Notes: a model not told the origin generated them from the sequence alone. DNA of 64,000 nt from Oscillatoriales cyanobacterium (GCA_004292955.1 RDXX01000020.1:1-64000); one strand, 5' to 3'. Counted from the stretch's first letter, positions 44,030 through 53,923 are shown. A program made the numbers and translations.

Positions 44030-45952
44030 ATGACTATTTTTACTCTACGATCGATCAAAAAAGACTTCGGCATCAAGGAACTCTTGACAAATGCCAGCTT
44101 CAGCCTGGATGAAGGCGATAAAGTCGGACTCATCGGTACCAACGGTTCCGGGAAATCAACGCTGCTGAAGATGATTGCGGGCTTGGAGTCGATCGACTCT
44201 GGCGATCGCTGGGTCAATCCAGGCTCTACAATTGTCTATCTGCCGCAACAGCCGGATTTAGACGAAAGTCACACGGTTTTAGAGCAAGTATTTGCCGACA
44301 GCGGCGAACAAATGGCTTTGGTGCGGGAATATGAAGAAATTTCGGATGAATTGTCCCACGGTAAAGGCGATACCGACAAGTTGATGGCGCGTCTGTCTAC
44401 TGTCTCGGCGCGCATTGATGAGGTGGGCGCGTGGGATTTGGAAACTAAGGCTAAATTGATTTTGACGAAGCTGGGGATTGAGGATTTTCATGCCAAAATT
44501 GGCGACTTGTCCGGTGGCTACCGCAAGCGAATTGCCTTAGCAACGGCGCTGTTGTCTGAACCTGATGTGTTGTTGATGGATGAACCGACAAACCACTTGG
44601 ATGCGCTGTCTGTGGAGTGGTTGCAGAACTATTTGAACGGCTATCGCGGTGCTTTGTTGCTGATTACGCACGATCGCTATTTTCTCGATCGCGTTACCAA
44701 TCGCATCCTAGAGATCGATCGCGCCGACCTATACAATTATGCTGGCAATTACGCTTATTACTTGGAGAAAAAAGCCCTAGCGGAAGAATCCGCCGCCAGC
44801 ACTCAGCGCAAATTTTCGGGAGTATTGCGGCGTGAGTTGGAATGGCTCAAGAAGGGGCCGAAAGCGCGCAGTACGAAGCAAAAAGCTCGGATCGATCGCA
44901 TTAAAGATATGCGCGCAGAAGAATTTAAAACAGCCAATGGTAAAGTCGAGATTGCTACAGCCGGCCGCCGAATTGGCAAGAAAGTCATTGAGTTGTTGAA
45001 TATTCGTAAAGCCTATGGCGATCGCACTTTAATTAAAGATTTTACCTACAATTTCACTCCCGAAGACCGGATTGGCATTATTGGCTGCAACGGCGCCGGC
45101 AAATCCACGCTGATGGATATCATTACCGGACGAATTCAGCCGGATTCCGGTACTGTGGAAATTGGCACAACCATTCATATCGGTTATTTCGACCAGCATT
45201 CAGAGGATTTGACACCGAATGAAGACCAGCGGGTGATTGAATATCTCAAAAGTGTGGCGGAATTGGTGCAAACGGCGGATGGGGAAATCATTACCGCTTC
45301 TCAAATGCTGGAAAAGTTTCTGTTTCCGCCCAACCAACAGTATGCACCCATTAACAAGCTTTCGGGCGGCGAAAAGCGCAGGTTATTTTTGCTGAAAGTG
45401 CTGATGAGTGCGCCCAACGTGCTGATTCTCGACGAACCCACAAACGACCTAGACGTGCAGACTCTGGCGGTTTTAGAGGATTATCTCGAAGACTTTAACG
45501 GCTGCGTAATTGTAGTATCGCACGATCGCTATTTTCTCGATCGGACGATCGACATGGTGTTCGCCTTGGAACCTGGCGGCAATTTGCGTTTATATCCCGG
45601 CAATTACTCAGTGTATTTAGATTACAAGAAAGCCGAAGAAGCCAAAGAACTCAAAGGACAAAAAGACAAAGAAAAACTTACACGCACCGCTGAATCCAAC
45701 AATTCATCAGCCAAAGTTGCTCCTCAAAAATCAACTAAAGTTTCCTTCAATGATAAGCGGGAATACGAGCAATTAGAGACTAAAATTCCGAAGCTGGAAG
45801 CAGAGAAAGCAGAGATTGAGAAGATTTTGTCCAACAATGCTCCGAGCGGCTTTGCGGAGGTGAAGAAGTTATCCGATCGTTTGGCTAAATTGACTCACGA
45901 AATTGATACTGCGACTGAGCGGTGGTTGGACTTAGCCGAACGGCTGGGGTAA
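44030..45952 (+). CDS. ABC-F family ATPase (Uup-like)
   Basis: A 640-residue soluble protein with two ABC cassettes and no membrane domain. Cassette 1: Walker A GTNGSGKST, signature LSGGYRKR, Walker B VLLMDEPTNHLD. Cassette 2: GCNGAGKST, LSGGEKRR, VLILDEPTNDLD. The interdomain linker (about 245-310) is charged and helical as in ABC-F translation factors, and a C-terminal coiled coil (about 570-635) resembles that of Uup. ABC-F proteins act on the ribosome E-site or in DNA-structure handling; the Uup-like branch is inferred from the C-terminal domain. Confidence 0.93.
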   Translation: MTIFTLRSIKKDFGIKELLTNASFSLDEGDKVGLIGTNGSGKSTLLKMIAGLESIDSGDRWVNPGSTIVYLPQQPDLDESHTVLEQVFADSGEQMALVREYEEISDELSHGKGDTDKLMARLSTVSARIDEVGAWDLETKAKLILTKLGIEDFHAKIGDLSGGYRKRIALATALLSEPDVLLMDEPTNHLDALSVEWLQNYLNGYRGALLLITHDRYFLDRVTNRILEIDRADLYNYAGNYAYYLEKKALAEESAASTQRKFSGVLRRELEWLKKGPKARSTKQKARIDRIKDMRAEEFKTANGKVEIATAGRRIGKKVIELLNIRKAYGDRTLIKDFTYNFTPEDRIGIIGCNGAGKSTLMDIITGRIQPDSGTVEIGTTIHIGYFDQHSEDLTPNEDQRVIEYLKSVAELVQTADGEIITASQMLEKFLFPPNQQYAPINKLSGGEKRRLFLLKVLMSAPNVLILDEPTNDLDVQTLAVLEDYLEDFNGCVIVVSHDRYFLDRTIDMVFALEPGGNLRLYPGNYSVYLDYKKAEEAKELKGQKDKEKLTRTAESNNSSAKVAPQKSTKVSFNDKREYEQLETKIPKLEAEKAEIEKILSNNAPSGFAEVKKLSDRLAKLTHEIDTATERWLDLAERLG

Positions 45953-46029
45953 TTTTGGTTGTCCGAGTGTTGTGTTTGGCTCCTGTTAACAATGACAGGA
46001 GCTAGAGGAATTATAAGTAAAAAAATCCC

Positions 46030-47148
46030 ATGCTGAAACGAATATATATTGACAATTTTCGCTGTCTGGTAAACTTTGAACTTGACTTTGATGCAATTAA
46101 TCTATTTCTAGGTGCTAACGGTTCAGGTAAATCGACTGTTTTTGAAGTATTGCAAAAAATTCAAGCATTTATCAGCGGCGACAGTAAGGTAGAAGGAATT
46201 TTCAAACCTGCGGACTTCACCCGCTGGCAAACCTTACAAATTCAGCGTTTCGAGCTAGAAATTCTCGGTAATGACGGCTGCTACACATATCAATTACAAA
46301 TCGATGAGTATGGAGATAAATGTCGTGTTAGGTACGAGAGTCTGCTCTTTGATAACCGACTTTTACTACAATTTGAATTCGGCGAAGTTCAACTCTATCG
46401 AGATGATTATTCGCCAGGCCCGAAATACCAGTTTGACTGGTCGCAATCTATTCTGCCTTCATTAATGCCAAGAAACGACAACACGAAGTTAACTTGGTTT
46501 AGAGAACGGATGGCGCGATTTATCATCGTGCAAGTTGTTCCCAGCTTGATGGTTGATGAAAGCAAGCAAGAACAAATGCGTTTGACTCCAAAAATGGAAA
46601 ATTTTGTTTCTTGGTATCGCTACTTATCTGAAGATCAAGGTAAGGTTGCGGAAATAGGAAATATTTTAAAAGATGTTTTGAATGGATTCAACAATTTTAA
46701 ATTTGAGCGAGTCAGCGAAGAAAATGTGTTGTTAAAACTGCGGTTTTCAGGAGAAACAGACAATATCAAACCAATTGAATATCGCTTGGGAGAATTGTCG
46801 GATGGACAAAAAACCCTAGTTGCTTTATATACCCTGATTCACGGTACAAAATCTGAAGACTATACTTTGTGGATTGATGAACCGGAAAACTTTTTAGCAT
46901 TACCAGAAATTCAACCTTGGCTGATTGAACTTTATGACCTTTGTAACGAGGGAAAACTTCAAGCTTTACTAATTTCTCACCATCCTGAGTTAATTAACTA
47001 TCTGTTAGCTTCACCGATTGGCTATTGGTTTGAGCGTCAAAGCAATGCTGCGGTTCGAGTTAAACGAATTAGTAGTGAAGTAGCTGATAATTCTGGATTG
47101 CCAGTTTCTGAATTGATTGCACGGGGATGGTTGAATGAGTCAGCGTAG
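46030..47148 (+). CDS. AAA family (ABC-type, SMC-like) ATPase, partner of a TOPRIM-like gene
   Basis: A 372-residue ATPase of the AAA_15/AAA_21 class. Walker A is GANGSGKSTVFEVL after the family opening LKRIYIDNFRCLVNFELDF; the signature-like ELSDGQKTLVALYTLIHG and Walker B YTLWIDEPENFLALPEIQPW are intact, and LLISHHPELINYL gives the switch His. Length suits a two-gene module. The downstream gene overlaps it by 14 bases and looks like a TOPRIM-type protein. ATPase plus TOPRIM pairs are common in phage-defence loci; function here is inferred from this pairing only. Confidence 0.85.
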   Translation: MLKRIYIDNFRCLVNFELDFDAINLFLGANGSGKSTVFEVLQKIQAFISGDSKVEGIFKPADFTRWQTLQIQRFELEILGNDGCYTYQLQIDEYGDKCRVRYESLLFDNRLLLQFEFGEVQLYRDDYSPGPKYQFDWSQSILPSLMPRNDNTKLTWFRERMARFIIVQVVPSLMVDESKQEQMRLTPKMENFVSWYRYLSEDQGKVAEIGNILKDVLNGFNNFKFERVSEENVLLKLRFSGETDNIKPIEYRLGELSDGQKTLVALYTLIHGTKSEDYTLWIDEPENFLALPEIQPWLIELYDLCNEGKLQALLISHHPELINYLLASPIGYWFERQSNAAVRVKRISSEVADNSGLPVSELIARGWLNESA

Positions 47149-47691
47149 AGTTCAGATTGTCATTCTCTGCGAGGACAGACAGCAGGAGGTTTTTGCCCGT
47201 CATTTCCTGAAAAAGCGAGGTTTCACAGGTCTATTTCGGACTAAGATTTGTCCGCCCGGTAGCCAATCTGGAGAACAGTATGTACGCAGTCAGTATCCGG
47301 TGGAAGTGAAAGCTTATCGCCAGAATAAAAACCGGGTATCGATCGCATTAGTGGTATTAATTGATGCAGATACGGGTACGCCACAAGACAGACTAAATCA
47401 GTTAGCTAGTATACTCGATCAAGATGCTCAGGAAAGAGGGAATCCCATGAGGCGATCGCAATTTTCGTCCCCAAGCGCAATATTGAGACTTGGATACACT
47501 ATTTGCAGGGAGAAACTGTGAATGAGGAGGATGCTTACGCAAAATATGAGAAAAATGAGGCTATTTGCAAAACCTATGTTGAGAATTTAGCCGATCGATG
47601 TTATTCTCAAAGCTTACCAGAAGATGCACCGCGATCGCTTCAGGCAGCTTGTGGAGAATTACAGCGGTTATTATCACTGTTGGATCAATGA
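47135..47691 (+). pseudogene. TOPRIM-like partner protein, frameshifted
   Basis: Frame 1 (47135-47521) starts MSQRRVQIVILCEDRQQEVF, with a TOPRIM-like Glu in CED and a DxD motif in LVVLIDADTGTPQDRLNQL, then loses meaning after ERGNPM. Frame 2 continues from about 47449 with EAIAIFVPKRNIETWIHYLQ and ends in LQRLLSLLDQ. A single-base loss around 47430-47449, next to a HIP1 site, joins them. The intact protein would be about 185 residues. The pair with the upstream ATPase is therefore probably inactive in this strain, unless frameshifting occurs. Confidence 0.75.
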
Positions 47692-47716
47692 GTTAATCAA
47701 TCATAAAATCTAAAAT

Positions 47717-48337
47717 CTAAAATCGATTGACTGCTGTCGCTGTCATCATCCCCCAAAACCAATCAATTTTGTATCGTTCAATTTCAACTTCTTGCAATCC
47801 CTCATCCCGCATCATCGCTTGAAATTCAGCGACTCCATAAGTACGGGAATGAGCGCGATTAAAACATCGCAGGAAAAAGTCACAAACCTTGCAAGTTAGA
47901 TAATCATAACACCAATCTGTAATCACTAGACGACCATTAGGTTTGAGAACCCGTTTTGCTTCTTGGAGTGCTTGGGATGGATCTCGAAAGAAATGAAATG
48001 CACTGGTTGAAACTACTAGATCAAAATAGTTGCTGGGAAATGGTAGGTTGTCGGCACTACCTAGTTTTAATTCCACAGATTCAGGTAGTTTCTGTTTGGC
48101 AATTTCGAGCATTTCGGCACAGGTGTCTACTCCGAAAACCTCTGCTTCTGGAGACACCTGTAACAGACGTTGAATTAAAACCCCGGTTCCACAACCAAGG
48201 TCTAAAATATGTTCCCCTTGATTAATGTCTAGACGGTTGAGTGTTTCCTCTATTGTGGTATTGATATAAAATGACCAGCGACTATCATATCGCTTGGCGA
48301 GGCGAGAATATTCTGTTTGAACTGGATCTGAGTACAT
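47717..48337 (-). CDS. SAM-dependent class I methyltransferase
   Basis: A 206-residue methyltransferase (Methyltransf_11/25 type). Motif I is HILDLGCGTGVLIQRLL, the acidic ribose-binding residue lies in VFGVDTCAEML, motif II in LGSADNLPFP and FDLVVSTSAFHFF, and post-motif LKPNGRLVITDW. Full length. The C-terminal MMRDEGLQEVEIERYK is a common end of small-molecule or quinone methyltransferases; substrate unknown. Convergent with the TOPRIM-like gene. Confidence 0.88.
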   Translation of the reverse strand: MYSDPVQTEYSRLAKRYDSRWSFYINTTIEETLNRLDINQGEHILDLGCGTGVLIQRLLQVSPEAEVFGVDTCAEMLEIAKQKLPESVELKLGSADNLPFPSNYFDLVVSTSAFHFFRDPSQALQEAKRVLKPNGRLVITDWCYDYLTCKVCDFFLRCFNRAHSRTYGVAEFQAMMRDEGLQEVEIERYKIDWFWGMMTATAVNRF

Positions 48338-48386
48338 GATTTTTAATTAGAAGGAAGACATAATAAGCTGTTCCGCATCTAAGTTA

Positions 48387-48480
48387 GGTTTTTTGTGCGG
48401 GCGAGACGCCCACCCCACAATAATTTTATCAAAATCTAAGTGAATTTTTCGGGCGAGACGCCCACTCCACAATAATTTTA
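48387..48480. repeat. Two direct copies of a GGGCGAGACGCCCAC repeat
   Basis: The unit GGGCGAGACGCCCA(C/T)CCACAATAAT...TTATCAAA occurs twice in tandem, each with an internal GGGCG/CGCCC palindrome. A dispersed repeat, no coding content. Confidence 0.8.
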
Positions 48481-48541
48481 TCAAACTTAACTGTGAAATT
48501 TAGATGCACCTCAGCTTATTAGATGAAAGCTCGGAACTGTC

Positions 48542-49195
48542 TTATTTTATTTTGGATTTTACAGCCCGAGATTCTAATGTAAATCCGGGAATATCTGCTA
48601 ATTCTGTTTCACTCAAACTGTACTGTTCGCAAACTAAACTCAGACGAGTTCCAGGACTTGTAACTGCATTGACAGAATGCGTCAAGTCTCCTTGGAAATA
48701 CACCAGCGTGTTTGCTTCCGGCTTGATTTGCCCGACTTGTTTTTTGTGACAGCGCAACAGCAACTCGCCGCCTTCGAGATTTGTCGGCACTTGGACGTAC
48801 AAAACGCTGACTGTCGCGGGCGGTTCAACTGTTTTGCAATACGATCGCAAAGATCGATCGATATGCGGATCGACGCGAGAACCTTCTTTCAGCAGTAGAG
48901 GGTTGAGGTAAAAAGCATTACAAGCTGACTGTAGGGCTTGGTCTAGATAGGGTTTGAAGCAGGGGAATTTCTGTTCGACTTGTGCAATCTCTGAACGCTG
49001 GAATACCAGTGAAAACCCTTTTGTACCGATGAAGTCGCGGTTGAGATTATTGATGGCAAAATAAGGAGATGCGAGAATTGCTCCGCGCAAATCGTTGAGA
49101 TAAGTAGTGGAGAAAGCGTTAAGATGTTTGCTATAGTATTTCAAGGAATTCAAAGGTAATGTTGACGATTTCTTTGTAACTTTTTTAAATGGCAA
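48542..49195 (-). CDS. 2OG-Fe(II) oxygenase family protein
   Basis: A 217-residue dioxygenase of the prolyl-4-hydroxylase-like fold. The iron triad is visible: His and Asp in VDPHIDRSLRSY and the distal His in GDLTHSVNAV, followed by the 2-oxoglutarate Arg in SPGTRLSLVCEQYSL. The N-terminal 90 residues are helical and lack a signal peptide. The substrate (protein or small molecule) cannot be told. Monocistronic. Confidence 0.85.
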   Translation of the reverse strand: MPFKKVTKKSSTLPLNSLKYYSKHLNAFSTTYLNDLRGAILASPYFAINNLNRDFIGTKGFSLVFQRSEIAQVEQKFPCFKPYLDQALQSACNAFYLNPLLLKEGSRVDPHIDRSLRSYCKTVEPPATVSVLYVQVPTNLEGGELLLRCHKKQVGQIKPEANTLVYFQGDLTHSVNAVTSPGTRLSLVCEQYSLSETELADIPGFTLESRAVKSKIK

Positions 49196-49252
49196 AAATA
49201 AATACTATTTAACTGCCATCCTAAATGTTTGGCAATATCTCATACATTAATA

Positions 49253-49345
49253 TATAGCCTTTCTCAAAAAAGTGAGGTATGCCCGCGAGTCCTATGCTCT
49301 ATGCCCTATGCCCATTAGTACCTCATCTTTCTGAGAAAGGCTATA
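49253..49345. repeat. MITE-like element with 27-bp inverted ends
   Basis: Left end TATAGCCTTTCTCAAAAAAG... and right end its near-perfect complement (...CTTTCTGAGAAAGGCTATA), 93 bp in total, with CCCTATG heptamers in the middle. Single ends of the family occur at 10502, 17940, 54789 and 60079. The rest of the 49196-49736 gap shows no gene. Confidence 0.8.
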
Positions 49346-49781
49346 ACCTTCTTTTATAGATGTAACTGTATTTTTTCACCAGGTAATTCTATTTGTCCCT
49401 TATGTTGTATTTCAATAGTCATTGGTGTCAATTCTTGAATTCTCCAATTCTCCAATTCTTCAATCGATTAGCCGTAAAGTCAAGTTGTGTGTCTAGAGCC
49501 GGGGAAAGCCCTGAATGGGCATTGACAAAAAAACTAAAATGTGTATGAGACTAAGGCTGAGTAAAAGTGGCAGCAGAAATTAGCAGGCAAAAAGGCGGAA
49601 AACAGCTTGCTTCAGAAGTAGAGACCGGGCAATAAGTTTGCCAAAGACTAAAAATTTTGTTATGAGTTGAGCTACAATTAACCTGTTCTAAGCCAAGAAT
49701 TGGTCAACATCACAAGTATCCTGTAGAAATCTGAAGTTGAGAATCTCAGAGTTGTCGAGGAGCGGGAGCCAACAAAAAACT

Positions 49782-51011
49782 ATGCCTCAAAAAGTAATCG
49801 CCAAACAGATGTCCTTGGAATCAGCGTCCGATCCGATCGCCGTGGTGGCGACCGTCGAAACAGTGCCATCCGAAACAGTGGCAGTAGAGTCCTACGCCGA
49901 TCGGTTGATGGACGAACTGTTTGAAGGAGTCGATCGAGCATTCGACGGCAGCGAGGGACTGCCAGCCGAGCAGATGCCACCAGCAGAATTCGTGGCGCTA
50001 AAATCCATCTCGGTACCTCAAATAGTTTTGTCGCAGTTGGCGCCAGAACCTCCGCGAGGCGGGGAACAAGAGGTAGCAGCGATCGCCCGCCAAGTCGCCC
50101 TAGAAACAACCAAAAAACAGTCCAAACAATCATTTGACCGAATCCTGCTAGGAGCAGCCTGTGGGTCGCTGCTTCTAGTCATGGGATTGTGGCTGGCAAG
50201 CAGGTCGGGACTGGTGCGCTTGCCCGCAGCCCCGACCCCGCAGACGCCGGCAGCAAGTGGCAAAATTGCACCAGACACCCAGTTTGTCGAATACGTGCAG
50301 CGATCGCTAGTAGCGATCGAACAAAAAAAAGCTCCTCAGGCTAACTCGCAACTTGCCACAGTTCCGGGAGCCGCAACCCCAGGAACACTCCCGAGCATTT
50401 CAATTTCCGGCGCGCCACCGGCAACCGCAGGTCTTTCGACAGCAGTCAACCGCATCGCGAATGCCCTAGAACAAGCCGCCGCCGCGCCGGGAGCACCTGC
50501 ACCCCAAGTCGTAGTCATCCCTCCCCCCGCTCAGGTGACTGTGGCTCCGGCGGCTCCGACTCAGGTGAATGTGGCGGTTCCGGCAGCTTCTCAAACCGCA
50601 GCAGGTTCGCCTTCACCGTCAGCCTCTGCCTCCGGTCGCGCGATCGCCACCGCTGGCAATCGCAGTCCCCTCGCGGCTGCTGCTTCCCCCTCGGAGTCTG
50701 TGCAGCCAAAGATTTTGGCTCGCGAAACTGAATCAGCACCAGCGCCAGCAGCAGGGCAATCCGCGCCAGCGCCCCAGCAATCGGCAGCGGCTGTTACCGG
50801 CGCGCCGACTTCCGCCCAGACGCTAGTGGGGATTTTGGAATTGGGCGATCGATCGGCTGCTTTGTTTGAAGTAGACGGTGTAGCCCGCAGAATTTATGTC
50901 GGTGAAAGCATCGGCGCTAGCGGTTGGACTCTGGCAGAAATCAAAAATCAAGAAGCAGTTATCCGCAAGGGTGGAGATGTGCGATCGGTTTTTGTCGGAC
51001 AAAAGTTCTAA
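49782..51011 (+). CDS. Single-pass membrane protein with Pro/Ala-rich linker and GspC/PilP-like C-terminal domain
   Basis: A 409-residue protein. Acidic cytoplasmic N-terminus, one membrane helix (about 130-150, ILLGAACGSLLLVMGLWLAS), then a very long Ala/Pro/Ser-rich periplasmic linker (about 155-345) and a compact end domain LVGILELGDRSAALFEVDG...RIYVGESI...GWTLAEI. The end domain resembles the homology region of GspC or PilP, which links inner-membrane pieces of type II secretion or type IV pili to the outer-membrane secretin. I start at MPQKVIAKQM; the TTG 45 bases earlier has no better ribosome site. No secretion gene is adjacent. Confidence 0.7.
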   Translation: MPQKVIAKQMSLESASDPIAVVATVETVPSETVAVESYADRLMDELFEGVDRAFDGSEGLPAEQMPPAEFVALKSISVPQIVLSQLAPEPPRGGEQEVAAIARQVALETTKKQSKQSFDRILLGAACGSLLLVMGLWLASRSGLVRLPAAPTPQTPAASGKIAPDTQFVEYVQRSLVAIEQKKAPQANSQLATVPGAATPGTLPSISISGAPPATAGLSTAVNRIANALEQAAAAPGAPAPQVVVIPPPAQVTVAPAAPTQVNVAVPAASQTAAGSPSPSASASGRAIATAGNRSPLAAAASPSESVQPKILARETESAPAPAAGQSAPAPQQSAAAVTGAPTSAQTLVGILELGDRSAALFEVDGVARRIYVGESIGASGWTLAEIKNQEAVIRKGGDVRSVFVGQKF

Positions 51012-51017
51012 TCCGTT

Positions 51018-51310
51018 AGTTGACAGTTGACAGTTGTCAGTTGTCAGTTGTCAGTTGTCATATCAATTCCGGTAGCATCGTCCTGTATTCAGCTCTCTAT
51101 TCTCGGACTCTGTGTCAATAGTGTTCTAGAAAGGTTAAATCACCTGACCATGCAACCGGAAACGATATCAGTTATCAGTTGTCAGTTGCGGTGCCTTGAG
51201 CGAAGTCGAAGGGTCAGTTGTTAGTAGCTAATAAATCGATCGCTGGGGAATCTCCACTGCTAAAAACGAATAACAAATAACCAATAACAAATAACCAATA
51301 ACACAGAATT
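51018..51310. repeat. Heptamer-rich gap
   Basis: GTTGACA/GTTGTCA heptamers (51018-51060), a fragment with TCAATTCCGGT also seen at 21139 and 28692, a GAGCGAAGTCGAAGG fragment (51198-51213) related to the insert in the second tnpB, and ACAAATAACCAATA 14-mers (51268-51301). No gene. Confidence 0.7.
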
Positions 51311-51320
51311 TTCATAAAAA

Positions 51321-51905
51321 ATGAGCATATTTGATGATGTCAGCCGCTTTCTAGAAACCCGATTAGAAGAATTTTTGCGTAGCAACCCCCACCTGGAATT
51401 GCAGGCAATAGAAGAACAACTCAAGGAACAAGAAGAAGACACCCTGCGACTGATTCTAGAGATTCAGAAACAAGAGAAAACACTGCAAGCAGAAATTCTG
51501 TCCGCCGCCCAAGAAATTCAGCGCTGGAACGATCGCGCCAACAAAGCCAAAGCAGCTCAAAGGCTGGATCTCGCTCAAGCCGCCCAAGAGCGACAAGCAG
51601 CTTTGCTGCGTCAGGGAAATCAGCGCTGGGGACAAATGCAAGGCTGCAAAGAACGGATAGAAAAAGCCAAAGAATTGTACCGCCAAATTCAATTGCGCCG
51701 AAAAGAAGTCCGGGCCAAAGCCGCAGAAGCGAAAACTAAAACTACCGCTAAAGCAGATAAAACTGAGCAGAATTGGGATACAAAGGGTTGGAATCAGAGT
51801 TCTAATTATAACAGTTTTAAGGCGGCAGACCCTCTAGAACAAAAGTTTCAAAACTGGGAAGCTGAGGAAGAACTCGATCGCATGAAACGCAATATGGGTC
51901 GATAA
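51321..51905 (+). CDS. TIGR04376-like conserved cyanobacterial coiled-coil protein
   Basis: A 194-residue, highly charged, helical protein. It begins MSIFDDVSRFLETRLEEFL and runs as a coiled coil from about 30 to 150 (repeated EQLKEQEEDTL and EKTLQAEIL patterns), with a conserved-looking GNQRWGQMQGCKERIEKAKEL block and a polar tail ending EELDRMKRNMGR. This matches my memory of the cyanobacterial TIGR04376 family, whose function is unknown; the layout recalls PspA/ESCRT-like helical proteins. Confidence 0.75.
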   Translation: MSIFDDVSRFLETRLEEFLRSNPHLELQAIEEQLKEQEEDTLRLILEIQKQEKTLQAEILSAAQEIQRWNDRANKAKAAQRLDLAQAAQERQAALLRQGNQRWGQMQGCKERIEKAKELYRQIQLRRKEVRAKAAEAKTKTTAKADKTEQNWDTKGWNQSSNYNSFKAADPLEQKFQNWEAEEELDRMKRNMGR

Positions 51906-52209
51906 GCTGCTGGGCGAGCGAGAGATAGCGTGCTATGTTCCAGAGGAGAATTTGAGGAGTGGGGAACAGTTCCGGGAAATATACAATTTAAATCCGCAAC
52001 AGCCGATCGAGAGTATCCCTGTTGAACAATAATTTTTGTTAATTCTGTACCCATATATTCGTAAATATGCAATAAATCTCCAATCTCCAATCTCCAATCT
52101 CCAACGGCAGGACAGGGATTTTGGCAAATCCAGCCTATCGCTCATAACATAGGAGGAAGAGTCGCCTTCATGGCATCATAGAAACTTGTCCCTCATATCA
52201 TTGAAATCG
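51906..52209. other. Gap before mtnA
   Basis: Contains an ATCTCCA heptamer run (52077-52103) and otherwise AT-rich sequence that must include the mtnA promoter. AGGAGG at 52151-52156 is too far from the mtnA start to be its ribosome site. I see no riboswitch fold by eye. Confidence 0.4.
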
Positions 52210-53271
52210 ATGACAGCTCAAAAATCCCCAGTTTCCCCCGTCACCTGGATTGAAGACCGAGTGCTGCTAATTGAGCAAAACCGACTGCCCAAAGAATACG
52301 CTACAGTCGAAATTACCAACTCTCAAGATATGGCTGAGGCGATTAAAACTATGATCGTGCGAGGTGCTCCGGCGATTGGGGTAGCAGCAGCTTACGGGAT
52401 GTATTTGGGTGCGAGGGAAATCGAAACGGGCGATCGCACTGAATTTCTGGCTAAACTAGAACAAGTTGGTGAATTATTGCGATCGACTCGTCCCACAGCA
52501 GTTAATTTGTTTTGGGCAATATCCCGAATGCTCAAAACAGCAAATCAAACTACCGGTTCCGTCGAACAAGTACAAAAAACTTTGTTAGAAATGGCCAAAA
52601 CCATTCAAGCAGAAGACGTACAAACTTGTAAAGATATCGGCGACAAAGGTTTAGAAGTTCTACCAGCAACACCCGAAAAATTGAACTTACTAACTCACTG
52701 CAATGCCGGTGCGTTAGCCACAGCCGGCTACGGTACAGCATTAGGTGTATTTCGTTCTGCTTGGCGAGAAGGCCGACTCGGCAGAGTTTTTGCTGACGAA
52801 ACTCGCCCCCGTCTCCAAGGCGCCAAACTCACCACTTGGGAATGCGTGCAAGAAGGAATTCCCGTCACATTAATCGCCGACAATATGGCCGCTCACTGCA
52901 TGAAACTCGGCATGATTCACGCCGTAGTTGTCGGTGCAGACAGAATCGCTGCTAACGGCGACGCCGCCAATAAAATTGGCACTTACAGTTTAGCAATTGT
53001 TGCCAAAGCTCACAACGTCCCCTTCTTTGTCGCCGCTCCTCTGTCAACAATTGATTTTGAACTTTCCGACGGTAGCCAAATCCCCATTGAAGAACGCGAT
53101 TCAGTTGAAATGTATCAAGTTGGAACTACCCGAATTTGTCCTGAAGGAGTAGAATTTTACAATCCAGCTTTTGATGTAACTCCGGCTGCATTAATCTCGG
53201 GAATTATCACAGAATACGGCACGGTTGCTCCGGAAGATTTGAAACAGTTTCAAGCAAAACAATTAGTTTAA
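52210..53271 (+). CDS. mtnA: S-methyl-5-thioribose-1-phosphate isomerase
   Basis: MtnA, 353 residues. It converts methylthioribose-1-phosphate to methylthioribulose-1-phosphate in methionine salvage. Seen: [20 protein letters not shown], catalytic Cys in [11 protein letters not shown], catalytic Asp in [20 protein letters not shown], and the C-terminal [17 protein letters not shown]. The ATG 52210 fits the family; the TTG 24 bases upstream only adds an unlikely extension. No other salvage gene is adjacent. Confidence 0.95.
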   Translation: MTAQKSPVSPVTWIEDRVLLIEQNRLPKEYATVEITNSQDMAEAIKTMIVRGAPAIGVAAAYGMYLGAREIETGDRTEFLAKLEQVGELLRSTRPTAVNLFWAISRMLKTANQTTGSVEQVQKTLLEMAKTIQAEDVQTCKDIGDKGLEVLPATPEKLNLLTHCNAGALATAGYGTALGVFRSAWREGRLGRVFADETRPRLQGAKLTTWECVQEGIPVTLIADNMAAHCMKLGMIHAVVVGADRIAANGDAANKIGTYSLAIVAKAHNVPFFVAAPLSTIDFELSDGSQIPIEERDSVEMYQVGTTRICPEGVEFYNPAFDVTPAALISGIITEYGTVAPEDLKQFQAKQLV

Positions 53272-53444
53272 TTGTATGTTACTCCACCGCTCAGTTCATG
53301 ATTAATTTTTGCGAATAATACTGCTTTGGCTAATTAGGTGGAGCGATGAATTTGACGTGAAATATGTAGCCAAAGCCGCAGATATGTAAAGACACGGCCG
53401 TGCGGTGTCCTACCGCCATTCAAGTTTTAAGCAATGGTAAAAAC

Positions 53445-53909
53445 ATGATTTATAGCTCTCGTAACCAGCAGATAAAAATTGCGATCGCAACTCTAATTCT
53501 ACCAGTTTTGTTTCCTACAGTGGCTCATGCTCAGTTGTCGCCAACCCTTAAAACTCAGGAATCAGCAGCCAAACAATATGTGGTAGAAATGAATAAAGCT
53601 CAGCAAGACTACTATCGCAATAATACGGGTTTTACAAGTTCTGTTTCTAATCTAGCTCTCGGCATTAAAGCTGACACAGCTAATTACAAATATTCAATTG
53701 ATACAGTAAACAAAGCTGTATTTAATTATGCAGTGTCGAATCAATCTAATCTCAAAAGTTTTGTGGGTGGAGTCTTTTTGGCAGGAAATAAGACCCAAAC
53801 AATCTTGTGTCTAAATGTTGCTTCTGGCAAGATTAAACCAGCTAAGCCAACAATGGATACTAAAGGGGTTGTAGCCTGCGGTGCTAATACAGCAAAAGTT
53901 GCTCAATAA
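53445..53909 (+). CDS. Secreted type IV pilin-like (G/H family) protein
   Basis: A 154-residue exported protein. A signal peptide (positive QQIK, hydrophobic IAIATLILPVLFPTVAHA, cut before QLSP) precedes a mature domain with SAAKQYVVEMNKAQQDYY, a pattern seen in the small cyanobacterial pilin-like G/H proteins, and two Cys (ILCLNV and VVACGAN) that could form a disulphide. The N-terminal methylation glycine-Phe/Glu of true pilins is absent, so it is probably not assembled as a pilin. The ATG 53445 gives the proper signal peptide. Confidence 0.7.
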   Translation: MIYSSRNQQIKIAIATLILPVLFPTVAHAQLSPTLKTQESAAKQYVVEMNKAQQDYYRNNTGFTSSVSNLALGIKADTANYKYSIDTVNKAVFNYAVSNQSNLKSFVGGVFLAGNKTQTILCLNVASGKIKPAKPTMDTKGVVACGANTAKVAQ

Positions 53910-53923
53910 ATTATCTCTAATTG

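Noticed and set aside
52104-52209. Possible riboswitch before mtnA
   Set aside because: A SAM-type riboswitch would fit methionine salvage, but I cannot find its conserved core in the leader.
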